Shown: positions 11,556 through 22,157 of the stretch, in pieces | How the letters are laid out: each line of letters starts with the position of its first letter | Position numbering within the stretch: the stretch's first letter is position 1 | Source: Heterostelium multicystogenum | Taxonomy: Eukaryota > Evosea > Eumycetozoa > Acytosteliales > Acytosteliaceae | DNA: 64,000 nucleotides | NCBI GenBank assembly: GCA_003667245.1 | Contig: RCNN01000144.1 | Coordinates: 1-64,000, forward strand | Direction: 5' to 3' | The notes under the pieces: model-generated | Databases searched by the model: none | Told to the model about the DNA's origin: nothing | The model's input: the letters and a program-made list of their open reading frames with translations, nothing else | Made by a program: the position numbers and the translations under genes

Positions 11556-12138
11556 GGTTTGATAATTTCTATTGATATATCTATCTCTCTCTATCTCTCT
11601 CTTTCAAATCTCCTCTGAAATTTTACACCCACTATATATATCTATCTATCTTTCTATATCTATCTTTTCTTGATGATAATTCAAACACACTATGTAGTTG
11701 TTGTCTTTGAAATGGCGCTGACTGACTAACTGATGGCTATGATAAATATTATTATATTATTTGTAAATAAGTTTTAATTCATGTTATTCTCTTTGATTTG
11801 TATGTATATATGTATCTATCTCTTTTCTATTTATGCTGAAGTTATTTATTTATAGGTTATATATAAATAAGTAAAGTTAATATATATATTTGTTTATGTT
11901 TTTCTCAGATTATTCTCACCAAAATCTGTGACAAAAAAAGTAACTGAATTCGTCGTTTTACCACAAGACGACACTTTTAAAATTTGGACTAAAAATTCGG
12001 TCGACCGAATACCAACGAAGTCCACAAAACTCAAGTCCCACCATCGATTATTTATTTGAGAGTTCCAAAAGTGTGATCTGGAAATACAAGTTCATACAAT
12101 CTTTGTTTTCAAATGCAAATATATTTATGTATGTTTAT
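11556..12138. other. Non-coding flank with CT microsatellite and palindromes
   Basis: Upstream region of the HsdR-like gene and downstream of the small secreted protein. It holds a CTAT/CTCT microsatellite near 11580-11670. A perfect 16-bp palindrome ATTCGGTCGACCGAAT at 11995-12010 stands out in AT-rich DNA. A shorter inverted repeat (GTCGT...ACGAC) lies near 11952-11972. Confidence 0.6.
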
Positions 12139-12175
12139 TTAGAATTTTCCAACTCTCATATCAAGTTCATCTTGT

Positions 12176-12728
12176 TCATCGTTGCTCAAGGTGCTCTGAC
12201 GTGAGGCAGTTGACAATATTGTAGTAATTGGTGGATCCTGGGTAGTTATTGGCTGGGGATGGGCTGTAGACGACGACCCATTGGAATGGACTGGAGATGA
12301 CACCCTTGACGGTGGTGTATCCACTGATATATCTGGTTCCGGAAGTGTAGAGAGTACCCATACCAGTGAAGGTTCCAGTGTTCATATCTACAGTGACATT
12401 TTTGCAAGTATGGGGAACCGTCAGAAGCTCTCTTTGAAGCCCAGTATCCATTTCTATAGTTCCAGGTAACATTGACAAGAGTTGGGGTGGAACAGGCGGA
12501 ATTTCCATTGTACCAGTTGTATTGACCGGCGGTCATACTCAAACCTGAATGAATAAATCAATGTATATAAATATTAGATATTAAAAAGAATCAAGATACA
12601 AATGAGAATTAATATAATTGTTTAGTGGTCAGTGAGGAAGGTAAATGGTAATGAATGGAAATCTGTCGCATACCAGCATGGGCTAAGGCGAAAAAGGCTA
12701 CTAAAACAATAAGAGTGTATTTCAACAT
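12176..12728 (-). CDS. Small secreted protein, unknown family, one likely frameshift
   Basis: ATG at 12728 starts MLKYTLIVLVAFFALAHAG, a textbook signal peptide. A GTATGC donor follows about 60 bases in, and an intron of about 120 bases ends near 12546. The second exon reads SMTAGQYNWYNGNSACSTP then TLVNVTWN, and after a frame change (about 12440-12460) VTVDMNTGTFTGMGTLYTSG and GVISSPFQWVVVYSPSP to a stop at 12178-12176. Another frame stays open to 12139, so the C-terminus is uncertain. The mature protein of about 120 residues is Tyr/Thr/Gly-rich with few Cys. The open N-terminal frame and the later frame both look coding, so a single indel between them is the simplest reading. I do not recognise the family; secreted small proteins of this style are common in dictyostelids. 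Confidence 0.6.
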
Positions 12729-12812
12729 TTTAGAATGTATTGGTATATATTTGTATGTATATAATTTAAATTATATATATATGAAGAGACGATAAATAAA
12801 AATGTAGATTGT

Positions 12813-13092
12813 CAACCGGTTGATCTTCCTTTTATATTGTTCGACTTTATATAATATGACGTAAAATATCCAAAAAAAGTCGACCATAAACTTAGATTTT
12901 TTTGTTAAGTTCGAGTTTTACATTTTACACATCATCATAGTTGCAAATACCAAAAAAGATCTTTCTAAAAAAATGGTATTTCTAAGCTAATACATCATCA
13001 CGGCCTCCTGGTTTAAAAAAAACATATATTTTTTACATCATCAATAATCTGGAAGAACTCTGTTAAAATAACCGGTTACATACAACCGGTTG
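12813..13092. promoter_or_regulatory. Cluster of three AACCGGTT palindromes
   Basis: AACCGGTT occurs at 12814-12821, 13070-13077 and 13084-13091; the first and third extend to CAACCGGTTG. All lie between the divergent secreted-protein gene (start 12728) and the MYSM1-like gene (start 13735). Three copies of a GC-containing 8-mer in 280 bases of very AT-rich DNA is unlikely to be chance, so they may be transcription-factor sites. One more copy is at 27797-27804. No binding protein is known to me. Confidence 0.4.
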
Positions 13093-13123
13093 CGATGATC
13101 TCAAGAACAAGACCTTTTTATCA

Positions 13124-13149
13124 ACACACCCACCTTGGTGGTATATAAT
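13124..13149 (+). promoter_or_regulatory. CACACCC (G-box-like) element, ccACC/GGTgg hairpin and TATA-like box
   Basis: ACACACCCACC at 13124-13134 matches the CA-rich G-box recognised by GBF in Dictyostelium developmental promoters (family knowledge). It merges into CCACCTTGGTGG (13130-13141) and a TATATAATA stretch. A possible 5'UTR exon follows, with donor GTAAGTTC at 13223 and candidate acceptor CTTTGCAG ending at 13628, which would join it to the MYSM1-like coding start. The link is inference. Confidence 0.35.
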
Positions 13150-13734
13150 ATGGCCACAGAGACTCAACACCCAGCCAGTAGTAGTTTAGTTAATTCGTTC
13201 AACACAACACTGATAAAAAGCAGTAAGTTCAATGTTGGTAACACACTGGTGAATGATAATTTTCCATGAAAATTGGAACTGGAGTGATAATAAAGATATA
13301 AAAAAAAACCAATGAGATACTTCATTATCAAATACTCTACTCTAGGAACATTCGATCAAATGTGAAAAGCTCTTTGATTCTATCTTTGCTATTGCTATTG
13401 AATGATCATTGTTTAACTACTTATGGAATATATATATATATATCTATAAGGTGTCCTATTCGAAATACCATAGACTTGTCTGATATGACATTGCTGAGAA
13501 CAGATTATCTTTATCAATCCACCCAAACTGTCTTTTGAAATTTGAAAATTTAAATGTGAATTTGAGTGAGAGAACGACAATCAATCACCTGATTTTTCCA
13601 ATTATAAGCACACTTTCGTGCTTTGCAGTATCGAACTAAACTAGTAATACCTTACGTAGATAATATTATTAATAATAGTAATAATAATCGTATTATTGTG
13701 ATAATCAAGATAGTTCTAATAATGATTCAATATC

Positions 13735-16700
13735 ATGGATCAGAATAACTCAAATAACTTGAACCAACAACGGGTGCTCCAACAACAACAGCAGCAGCAT
13801 AAGAGTATAACAAGTGATTCCAACAGTGATAGTGATAGCAATACGGACAGTGATAGCGATACCTATACCTATAGCAGCAGCTCTTACTCCTCCAGTGATG
13901 TATCCGACAGTGAAGAAGATGAAGCCTCATCGTTTTCCGAAAATGATGTTCAGCAACACCAACATCAGCAACATCAACAACAACAACAGCAGCAGGAATC
14001 AACTGTATCACCACAGCAGCAACGTAAATACAAGCAAGAAGGATCAAAAACGATACATATGAAGACATCATCTCACTCGAATACTTCAGGTTTCCCCTTC
14101 GGCAAGTTCTACGTTGACACCACCGACATCACCTTCGACCGCACAAACAGTGCAGCAACATTCACATGCAAGTAGTCCTCCACAGAATCAAGTACATGCA
14201 CTCCAGCAGCAGTTGTCATTGTCTTCAAGCTCAATATCCCCGCCAGCACCACAGCCAACTAAAAAGAAGTCGGCCACTGGCACAACAAGAATGCCATGGT
14301 CAGACCTCGAACACCAGCTATTTATTCAAGCATACAAACAGTACGGTAAAGACTATAAGAAAATACATGAACTCGTCCAAACAAAGACTACAGACCAAAT
14401 CAAATCGCACTTTCAGAAATTCAACGATAAGCTCAAGAAGAACAACATCACATTGGACGAACATATCTCGACACTAAGCAAAGCTTCATCGCCGTTGTCC
14501 ACACCAAACAATAACACCAAAACCAAACAATCCACAACGATGAGTTCATATTCATCGGCATCTACAGGTGTGACAACTGCTGCATCTTCGCCGACATTGC
14601 CATCGCATAATACACCATGGAGCGACGAAGAGCATAAGCTATTCCTCGAAGAATGGTATGTATAGCTTTGACCAAAGGAAAGATAACAACTTCTAAACCT
14701 TCTAATGATACCATTTGATCCACTTTAGAAAATATATGGTCGGAGCAATTGGATCGATGTAGCCAAGTTCATCAAAACCAGGAACTCTGGCCAAGTCAAG
14801 AATCACGCTAGGATATTCTTCAAGAAGCTGAAAGATGCTGGCGAGAGTCTAGACCAGTTTGAGAAGAAGCGGAGAACTACTCCGAAAAAGAGCACAAAGA
14901 ACACAAAGCCAACGAGCAAGCTGAAAGTCTACAGCGATAGCAGTTGCGATGAGGACGATGTCGGAACTAGAAGTAAGAAAAGTGGAGCCACTAAAAAGAA
15001 GACAAACAGTAGAAAGAAAAAGGCAGAGGTTATCGAGGAGGACGATGACGATTTCAATGAGGTGGTAATTGAAGACAATGACCCAAACGATCACATTGTA
15101 ATCGAACATATTGAGCCTCCAACAGCTTGCGACAATAAAGAGCCTATAGTAGAAGAAGATGTGGACATTGATATTGATATAGATGATGATACTACTGGTA
15201 ACAACATAGCAGCTGCTATCATCCCAACTATATCCAACTATGAATCAAGCAGCAGTATAAATGTAAATAATGTAAATAACAAAAACGATAAGAGCAGCAG
15301 TAGCAGCAGAACAACCAAGAGGAGTAATGATGAATATGACGAAGTATATGATGATAATGTAGTTGTTGATGCCACTGATATGGGCAGTGGGATAAAAGAA
15401 GAAAGGATATTGTGTAAATATGAAATTGAGGAGGAGGAAATGATAGGATGTCCAGAGTTCTTTAGGGGCACGCCTACAAAGACACCTGAAAGATATTTAA
15501 TTATCAGAAATGCTATCATATCACACTGGCAACGAGTCAAGCCAAACTATCTGACAAAGACAATTGCGAGAAAACAGATTACGCACTGCGGTGATGTCAA
15601 CGCAATTGGAGAGTACACCAGTTCCTGGAATTAATTGGTGCCATCAATTTCGGGTGCTCTTCGGACGAGAAGCCCAAACCAAAGAAGAAACATCAGCCTT
15701 CGTCATCTTCAATGAATAGCAGTGATAATGATAGTGACCATCATAACCATAGTCATCACCACTACGATAGCATTGGGCAATTCGACAAGTTCGACTATCT
15801 TTCTGTAAAAGGATCGAGAAAGCGAAAGGTACTACTCAATGGCGATTGGGTAGATGAAGAGGAAGCGGCAATCAAGCAAGCTCTAGGATTGGTAAATGGG
15901 GCCGATGCGACTGGCAGTGGTAATATCGCACCTACCGTTATCACTACAAGGAAGAAGCGGACTACCAGTACGAGGAAAAGCAACGGAAAGGACAAGGATA
16001 AGGACTGGCTTGACGACTATGCCGTGGATCCTTTCACTTTGATAGAATGTCTAAAGTTCAACGGCGACGAAAAGAAGGCTCCGTTCACACTTGATATCAG
16101 CACAAATGCACTTGCAATCATGGATCTACACTCGCACATTGCAACGACTGAGGTCATTGGAATGCTGGCTGGTCGGTACGACCATGAGAAACGCCACATA
16201 GCTGTGAAAATTGCGATTCCATGTAGCTCAAGATCCAGCGACATTCAGTGTGATATGGATCCACACTCACTGATAGCCGCCAAAGATTTCGCAGTATCGC
16301 AATCACTCGAATTAGTTGGCTGGTATCATTCACATCCCAACTTTCCTCCAATCCCATCGCTTCGTGATATTGAAACACAATCATCATACCAAGTAATTAT
16401 ACACCTTCATTATTTGACATAGGTAATGACTCACTTACTCATTCTTCTCCGTGTACTCTACTACTATAGAAACTATATTTGAAAGATAAGATTGAACCAT
16501 TCATAGGTGTAATCATCAATCCGTATCACAGCGAGATCGACTCAATATTCAAGAATATAACGATATCGCCAGAGCTGTCGGACAATAAAATGCACAGAAT
16601 GCCCTATGAACTCCCAATGAATGTAACTCACTGCTATAATTACAATCTGTTGTTTGACCAGATAGAATCACTTCAAAAGAAATATGTTGATTATAAATTG

Positions 16701-17390
16701 TATGTATCAGCAGCTGACAATGAATCCGATGTCTCTAACATAGATGCTTCAATAGCCGAATGGATCTATCAAAGATTTTTAAATACGGTGACTATAAACT
16801 CAGCTATTTGGATAAGATGATTTCATCAATAAGGAGCTGCTTGGAGTTAACACTGCCACCAGAGTCGAATGAAGAACAACAAGCAGATCTCAACAAAAAG
16901 TTCCTCGATAAAGTTAGAGCCCTGTTTGCTGGATTTGTCAATGCAAATAGCAGTAGCTTCCAGCCATCTACCTTTAATGCAACACCAAAACAACAACAAG
17001 CCGACAACAAACGATAATGATATAGATATTGATGTGTCCACGACTACAACTACAACAACAACCTCTAGTGATAATAATAATAATAATACCAAAGAAGATC
17101 ATGAAAATAACAATCATCATAATAGTCAAATAGATATCAACGATAATAATATTGGTGAAATGATGCCGTCAGCAATAGTTTCATCAACTTCATTATTAAT
17201 GTCGCCACATTCTCCATTTGCAAATAACCATAATCACCATCACCATCATAGTATGGCAAATAATACGTTGGTGTCCACTTCAGAAACAACAACATCAGAC
17301 AATAATCATAGTAATGCAGACGTAGACTGTCCAGTTGCAATAGTTGAAGATTGGCTTCTTCCTGAATCCATTTACAAAGTACAGCTGTAG
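13735..17390 (+). CDS. MYSM1-like histone H2A deubiquitinase (two Myb/SANT, SWIRM, JAMM), frameshifted
   Basis: In animals MYSM1 removes ubiquitin from histone H2A with a JAMM zinc protease. From ATG 13735 there is a Q/S/D-rich N-terminus. A first Myb-like domain ([20 protein letters not shown], about 14292) and a second ([10 protein letters not shown] then, after an intron at about 14655-14728, [13 protein letters not shown] and [13 protein letters not shown]) follow. Next come basic/acidic linkers, a SWIRM domain ([20 protein letters not shown], about 15450, to [11 protein letters not shown]) and an MPN+ domain with [11 protein letters not shown] and [20 protein letters not shown] (16321-16380), which has the full ExnHxHx7SxxD zinc set. 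An intron 16394-16470 is in phase. The tail is Asn/His/Thr-rich. Frame breaks occur near 14105, 14730, 15612, 16776 (a T run) and 17000. Animal MYSM1 has one SANT domain; two here is unusual. Confidence 0.8.
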
Positions 17391-17671
17391 TCGAAGTAGT
17401 AGTACTTTTGCTACGATTGTGGCTCTTTGATTGACAACAAACACTTGTGCTATTCCTCTGGAAGAATAGAACTAAACTATGCAAAGTTAAAGTTGTTGTA
17501 TTGCAACATGTCACCACATCAACAGTGACAAAATAGATAAAAAATAAAAAGACGCAAAAAAAGTGTACAAAATAAACATGAGAAAGCGGTGAATCGAACA
17601 GTTTCTGTCCAGACAAAACCGAAAGTTGCCCAATAATCAAAATTATCTGATCAAATGTTTGTGGATTCATC

Positions 17672-17830
17672 TTAACTTTTAAACCTCTTTGCTATCTTTT
17701 GGTTTGGTGCTGTCTCTTTGTCTCTTCTCTTTGCTAAAGAGGAGTTGGCTTCCTCAAACATCTTGACTATCTGTTTTGCTGATTTGAATATAGAATTTAG
17801 GTCCACTTCCAATAAACTTGTTAAAGTATA
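17672..17830 (-). CDS. Possible last exon of a small minus-strand gene
   Basis: After a possible acceptor CAATAG the minus strand reads open for 52 codons, containing LLEVDLNSIFKSAKQIVKMF, EEANSSLAKRRDKETAP and a stop at 17674-17672. The charged, helix-like composition and balanced codons look more coding than the flanks. No upstream exon or start was found, and it lies tail-to-tail with the MYSM1-like gene. An internal ATG (about 17782) would give only 36 residues. Function unknown. Confidence 0.3.
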   Translation of the reverse strand, partial: YTLTSLLEVDLNSIFKSAKQIVKMFEEANSSLAKRRDKETAPNQKIAKRFKS

Positions 17831-19525
17831 CTATTGATTGTATCGTAGTTTTCAAAGTTCCAATAAAAAGCAAATATGTGAGTTTTATAATAATACTAAT
17901 AATATTTAATAGGGAGAGGAAGGTAAAAGATGTGCCTAAATGGTAATTAAAGGACAGAAGTAATATAATGCAAACTATAGATTTAATCCTTAAATTGTTA
18001 AACTGTTTAAATTATCGAGGGATAAAGTTTATAAATTGATCATCCATAAGGTATTTTTAGGACTTTACAATAGGTAAGTTCAATAAGTTTCATGCATTTT
18101 TCCAACCTAATTTTAAAAAAAACACCAAAACCAAAACAAACATCTTCTAAATTTGCCTAATTTATCAAACTATATTCTTATTTTTACAATAATATAATTA
18201 ATATTGAAAATAAACATGTATTTCTTCTTTTTGATCTTGGCATTCTAAAGAAATGTTCAATATTTTGGTAAAAAAGCAATCAAAATATCATCAATCTGAT
18301 GTTGGAATTTATTAAAAACCAAAAAAACAAACTCAAAAACCAAACAATTCTGTGATTGTGCAAATGCTTTGGCATTTGCTTTTTGTCACCAAATCTTTGA
18401 AAAATGAGTGTTTTTACTGATTTTGATGCTAATAAACCTCCTTTGAAAAATTAATAAACCAAAATATCTTTTGAAGAGTTTTGCTTAACAATTCAATACT
18501 CATCAATTTTTTAGAATGATCAAACCCATCCCTGGTGCCTTTATGGTTACTGTTAAATCAATCTCTAATTAGGTTGAATCATCACTAAATTCGAATCAAT
18601 TAAACCACTCTACCTCATATTTATTTATCTTCTCAAAAGTCTATTGAGAAGTGAACCAAAAACAAATACATAACGGCAAAAGAAAAGGCAAAAGAGGAGA
18701 TCCTCAAAAAACAAACATTTAATTGTTGATTAGAATCATTATCAACACACACACATAATCAAATAAAAGGGTTTTACCTTTAAATAATTAAAAAAAAACA
18801 AAAGCAAAAGCTAAAAAGGTCCACACAGAGCTTTAGCTCCACCTCCAAACCCACACCAAAATTTAATAATTAATAATTTCACTCAAGTTAGATCAATCTA
18901 GCCACACAAACACACTCTCACACTTCAACCCACAAACCACCACCAAAACATTAAATCATTCCCTTTTTTGTATGATTAGAGGCTTTCATCAAAATAATTA
19001 TCTAATTAATAATATTAATTTGGTAATTTTCATTGTCAAGGTATCAATCACCCAAAGTTGAAAACATTGTTAGCTTCCCAAACAAACAACAAACCAACCA
19101 TTTCCATTTCAATTCAATTCATTTCATTTCTATTTCAATTGTTTAATTGGTTTCATTCTACAACTATCTAATTTTAAACTCAGCAGAAGGAGCAACAGCA
19201 ACAAGCAGTCATCTTATCGCAAATCTCATGTATCTTCAGCTAATACTGATGTTTTAATTTTCTAAATTTAAATCACTTCTGAAATTGCATTATCGCATCA
19301 CATCTAGGTAGCCACCTAACAACTTATCATTCATCCATTTAATTTAAATTCAACCAATTTTGCCAACATTCAACCTGTATATTTTCTACTCTGCAACAAC
19401 TATAAATTAAATACCATTCATTTTATTTATAACCTCTAATACACCTACTCCTCTTCATCCAACATATCTTTTTATTTGTAAATATATACATATTATTCCT
19501 TTTTTTTTTATCTTTCTCTAAATAA
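17831..19525. other. Long A/C-rich non-coding leader region
   Basis: About 1.7 kb without a convincing gene. From roughly 18300 to 19500 the + strand is unusually rich in A and C (AAACCAAAA-, CAACC- and CACAC-type runs near 18310, 18690, 18840-18960 and 19080), a bias often seen in dictyostelid promoters and long 5' leaders. It ends in a pyrimidine/T tract just before the ATG at 19526, so it is probably the promoter and leader of that gene. Confidence 0.45.
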
Positions 19526-19924
19526 ATGATGGTGCCTCAACAAGAGTTAATTTGCTCGTTAGAGTTGGAATGTTCCAGAAACTTTGGTTCCAGTAAATAC
19601 AGCTTCTACTATCCGATTCAGTTGGATAACTTTTTGGTGACCTGTTGGAAGACCTCAACCACTGCCAGTTCGCCAATGATTGGAAAGAATGGAGCAAATA
19701 ATTCTTTCACCAGCCCATTGAAAGCCATGGACAGCGCACCCAGCGACGGAGACCGTTACTGCTGTACCATCTACGAAGATGGTTACATTATCCACCCAAC
19801 CCTCGACAAGCGTATGAAATGTTTCCCATGGGCCAAATCTTTTTCCAAAAAGAAGGATTTCTCCAAAGAAGAATTGGAAATATTATTAAGTGATCTTTAC
19901 TCTACAAACAGTTTAAAGAAGTAA
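19526..19924 (+). CDS. Unknown 132-residue protein
   Basis: The open frame starts ATGATG (either Met possible; AAATAA context just upstream) and ends TAATAATAATGA. The protein has no signal peptide or membrane segment. It begins MMVPQQELICSLELEC and includes YPIQLDNFLVTCWKT, a Ser/Ala/Asn-rich middle, DGDRYCCTIYEDGYIIHPTL and a basic FPWAKSFSKKKDFSKEELEI segment near the end. Codon use and composition are those of the other real genes here, and the frame is intact. The final Lys-rich helix could be a protein-binding tail. I do not recognise a family. Its long A/C-rich upstream region suggests regulated expression. Confidence 0.7.
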   Translation: MMVPQQELICSLELECSRNFGSSKYSFYYPIQLDNFLVTCWKTSTTASSPMIGKNGANNSFTSPLKAMDSAPSDGDRYCCTIYEDGYIIHPTLDKRMKCFPWAKSFSKKKDFSKEELEILLSDLYSTNSLKK

Positions 19925-20529
19925 TAATAATAATGACAAAGTACTCAACCTCAAGAAATCAAATCACCAGTAAATATACAATAGTCGCCAGCCAAACTTT
20001 ATCTGAATAACAGATAATTTAATTCAACTCAACTTAAATAATCATAATCATAATACAAACAAAAAACACCAGGATCAAATAATCTTGATCTCAAAAAAAT
20101 ATGTACAATCAACTAATATAAAATAATCATGTAATACCAGTCAAATATTGTAACTAAAGATCAGATCAGATCCTTAAGAGTTGCAATAAATGTATAAATC
20201 AAATATTCAAACAAATAAATTATAATATATTATATATTATTTATTACATCACACAACAACTTATGTTACAATTCTTAAAGAGTGTTGTCGGCTTCCGAAT
20301 TTATAATTTGGTAATATGTTAGATCTTGAAACATAAGGATTGGTGAAAATATATTACATTTTATTGTAGTTTTATTAAATAATAATTTAAGTATGTTTCA
20401 AATGATTTATTTCTTGAGATTGAGTTGACCAGCTTCAGTTTAATATTATAGGTTAGTTTATGTTCTTAAATCATTATTAAATTGTAATATCTCCTTCATT
20501 CAATTCCTTTTGAAAAAAAAGGAATCACC
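19925..20529. other. Non-coding intergenic region
   Basis: 3' flanks of two convergent genes; AT-rich with a TATAATATATTATATATT stretch near 20221. No gene seen. Confidence 0.5.
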
Positions 20530-20730
20530 TCACCCCTCAGCAATCTCACTCTCACTAATACTTGATACTATACCAATTCTATCTTCATCTCCTGGGTATC
20601 TACCAACTAATGGGACTCTAGTTTCTTTGAGAACCTTTTGTAAACAGGTACCGTGGTAAGCAACACCGTCCTTCATTTGTCTCTCGGCAAAGTAGACAGT
20701 CTTGGTGCATTGTGGACACTTGGATGACAT
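20530..20730 (-). CDS. Half-LIM zinc-finger microprotein (66 residues)
   Basis: ATG at 20730 is followed by SSKCPQCTKTVYFAERQ and AYHGTCLQK. Cys5-x2-Cys8-x17-His26-x2-Cys29 is exactly the spacing of the first zinc finger of a LIM domain (as in CRIP/CRP proteins), but the second LIM finger is absent. The chain continues with KETRVPLVGRYPGDEDRI and an acidic end SISESEIAEG. LIM domains mediate protein contacts with actin-linked or nuclear partners. Here the four ligands could bind one zinc. The frame is intact, there is no signal peptide, and the length is short but plausible. It might instead be the first exon of a longer protein, but a stop is present and no donor is obvious. Role unknown. 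Confidence 0.65.
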   Translation of the reverse strand: MSSKCPQCTKTVYFAERQMKDGVAYHGTCLQKVLKETRVPLVGRYPGDEDRIGIVSSISESEIAEG

Positions 20731-21559
20731 TTTAAAAATTGTAAATATATAAGTTTATAGTTTTAGGAAAGAATAGTTATAACTGTAGTTATCAATAAAT
20801 CTGATTTGAAATAGAATGTACCCAATAGTTGATTATCAAGCTAATCAATTTTCAATCACAAAAATTAGTCAGAAATAATAATTAAAAATAAATGGGTTTT
20901 TGGAAGTAAAAGTTGGGTTACTCCATTTTTTAGTAAACATTAATTTTTCATTGAAAATCAAATCAAATTTTAATGAGAATAGATGTACATTACATGTCAT
21001 CTTATTATTAGATTGGTTTATTACAATTGTTTTTTTTTTGATTGGACTGGTAGGCTACAGTAACCCATTATTTTGGAACAAATGAGACAATTTAATATAT
21101 AGAATTGCCATTGCCTAGAAAATGGCATAATTAAGTTCTTATAGTAGTTCGCCCTAAATCTACCAAGCAAACCAAGACTGCTGATTGTTGTATGAGTGGA
21201 AATAGATAGATTCAACTGATTGATATACCTGTTTTTAACAAAAATTACAACTACGAAGAAGTTTGTGTTAGTACTATTACTTTCTTTCTACACTTCTTAA
21301 GTGATTTAAGGAATACAGTTGAGCTATATTCTCGTCTAATTTCATTCTTGGGATTTCAATCACAGGTTAATATAAAAATAAAACTACCTAAACTTCGAAG
21401 TTAGAAGAGTCAATAGCTATTTAGATTGGAAAAGAAACTCGAGATGAAGACTAGATTTTAAATATTTTTGCTTCTATAAAATGTTTATTCTAGTCAGTTT
21501 TAATTGGAATGTTTATCAAGATATTTTATATGAATCATGAGCAGTTTATTAAATTAAAT
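20731..21559. other. Non-coding intergenic region
   Basis: About 830 bases of AT-rich sequence with a T10 run near 21033. Short open frames on both strands have no family resemblance. It contains the promoter of the half-LIM gene. Confidence 0.5.
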
Positions 21560-21895
21560 TTAACAATCGCTTAAGCAGTCATCCAAATTTACTTCACAAA
21601 GTTGGAGATTATGTCTTTGTATGCATTGTCTATATTTCTGCTTGCATTTGTTTCTGCAATCCATAATTTTGGTGAGACTCTCCTCTGGTGATAGTTGATG
21701 GGGATTGGGCTCATGACTTCCTCCTCCTAAGGTCAATAGTCCACCACCTATAGTTATAAGAGATCCTCTATCATCACTGTTACCATGATCATCACTATGA
21801 TCATGTGACCCTCCGCCCAAGGTGATCAATCCAGCATCCACCAACAATATTCCAAAGAGCAAAGCAAGTACTATATATAATCTTAATAGCTTCAT
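21560..21895 (-). CDS. Small secreted Cys-rich protein with LGGGSH repeats
   Basis: ATG at 21895 begins MKLLRLYIVLALLFGILLVDAG, a signal peptide. The mature N-terminal half repeats LITLGGGSH / LITIGGG / LLTLGGGSHE with interspersed His/Asp (DHSDDHGNSDDRG). The C-terminal half has six cysteines, C-x3-C-x7-C-x8-C-x6-C-x3-C, in a charged helix-like context (CRNKCKQKYRQC). The 111-residue frame is intact. The paired Cx3C pattern resembles small alpha-hairpinin or saposin-like folds only in a general way, so no function is assigned. It sits beside another secreted-protein gene on the same strand, separated by a region containing a marked inverted repeat at 22001-22030. Confidence 0.7.
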   Translation of the reverse strand: MKLLRLYIVLALLFGILLVDAGLITLGGGSHDHSDDHGNSDDRGSLITIGGGLLTLGGGSHEPNPHQLSPEESLTKIMDCRNKCKQKYRQCIQRHNLQLCEVNLDDCLSDC

Positions 21896-22000
21896 TGTTT
21901 CAAAAACAAATGAATGAATTTCATTTACAAAATTAATATATCTGTTAATACTTCACTTTCACTTCTTCCTTGGGTGTAATTTAATATTGTAATATAATTG

Positions 22001-22030
22001 ATCAATCAGACCCCTCTAGGGGTGATTGAT
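22001..22030. promoter_or_regulatory. 30-base imperfect inverted repeat upstream of the Cys-rich secreted gene
   Basis: Outer arms ATCAATCA / TGATTGAT and inner arms CCCCT / AGGGG pair around a short centre, with a two-base bulge (GA) on the left. It lies 106 bases upstream of the ATG at 21895 and is one of the few G/C blocks in the intergenic DNA. It could be a dimeric factor site in that promoter or a hairpin. Confidence 0.45.
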
Positions 22031-22157
22031 TTTCAAAATGGATGGTATGGAGCTGTGCTAAAGGTAGTGTATATTGAGTATGAAAATATTCAACTACTTT
22101 TTTTTGATATGGTATTATAATATTAAAAAAACTAATAATTTATTTATTATTAAAACT

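Noticed and set aside
17137..17670. 177-codon minus-strand frame starting at an ATG
   Set aside because: Most of it mirrors the Asn/His/Thr-rich tail of the MYSM1-like gene; Tyr/Leu-rich composition is what reversed poly-N/H repeats give.
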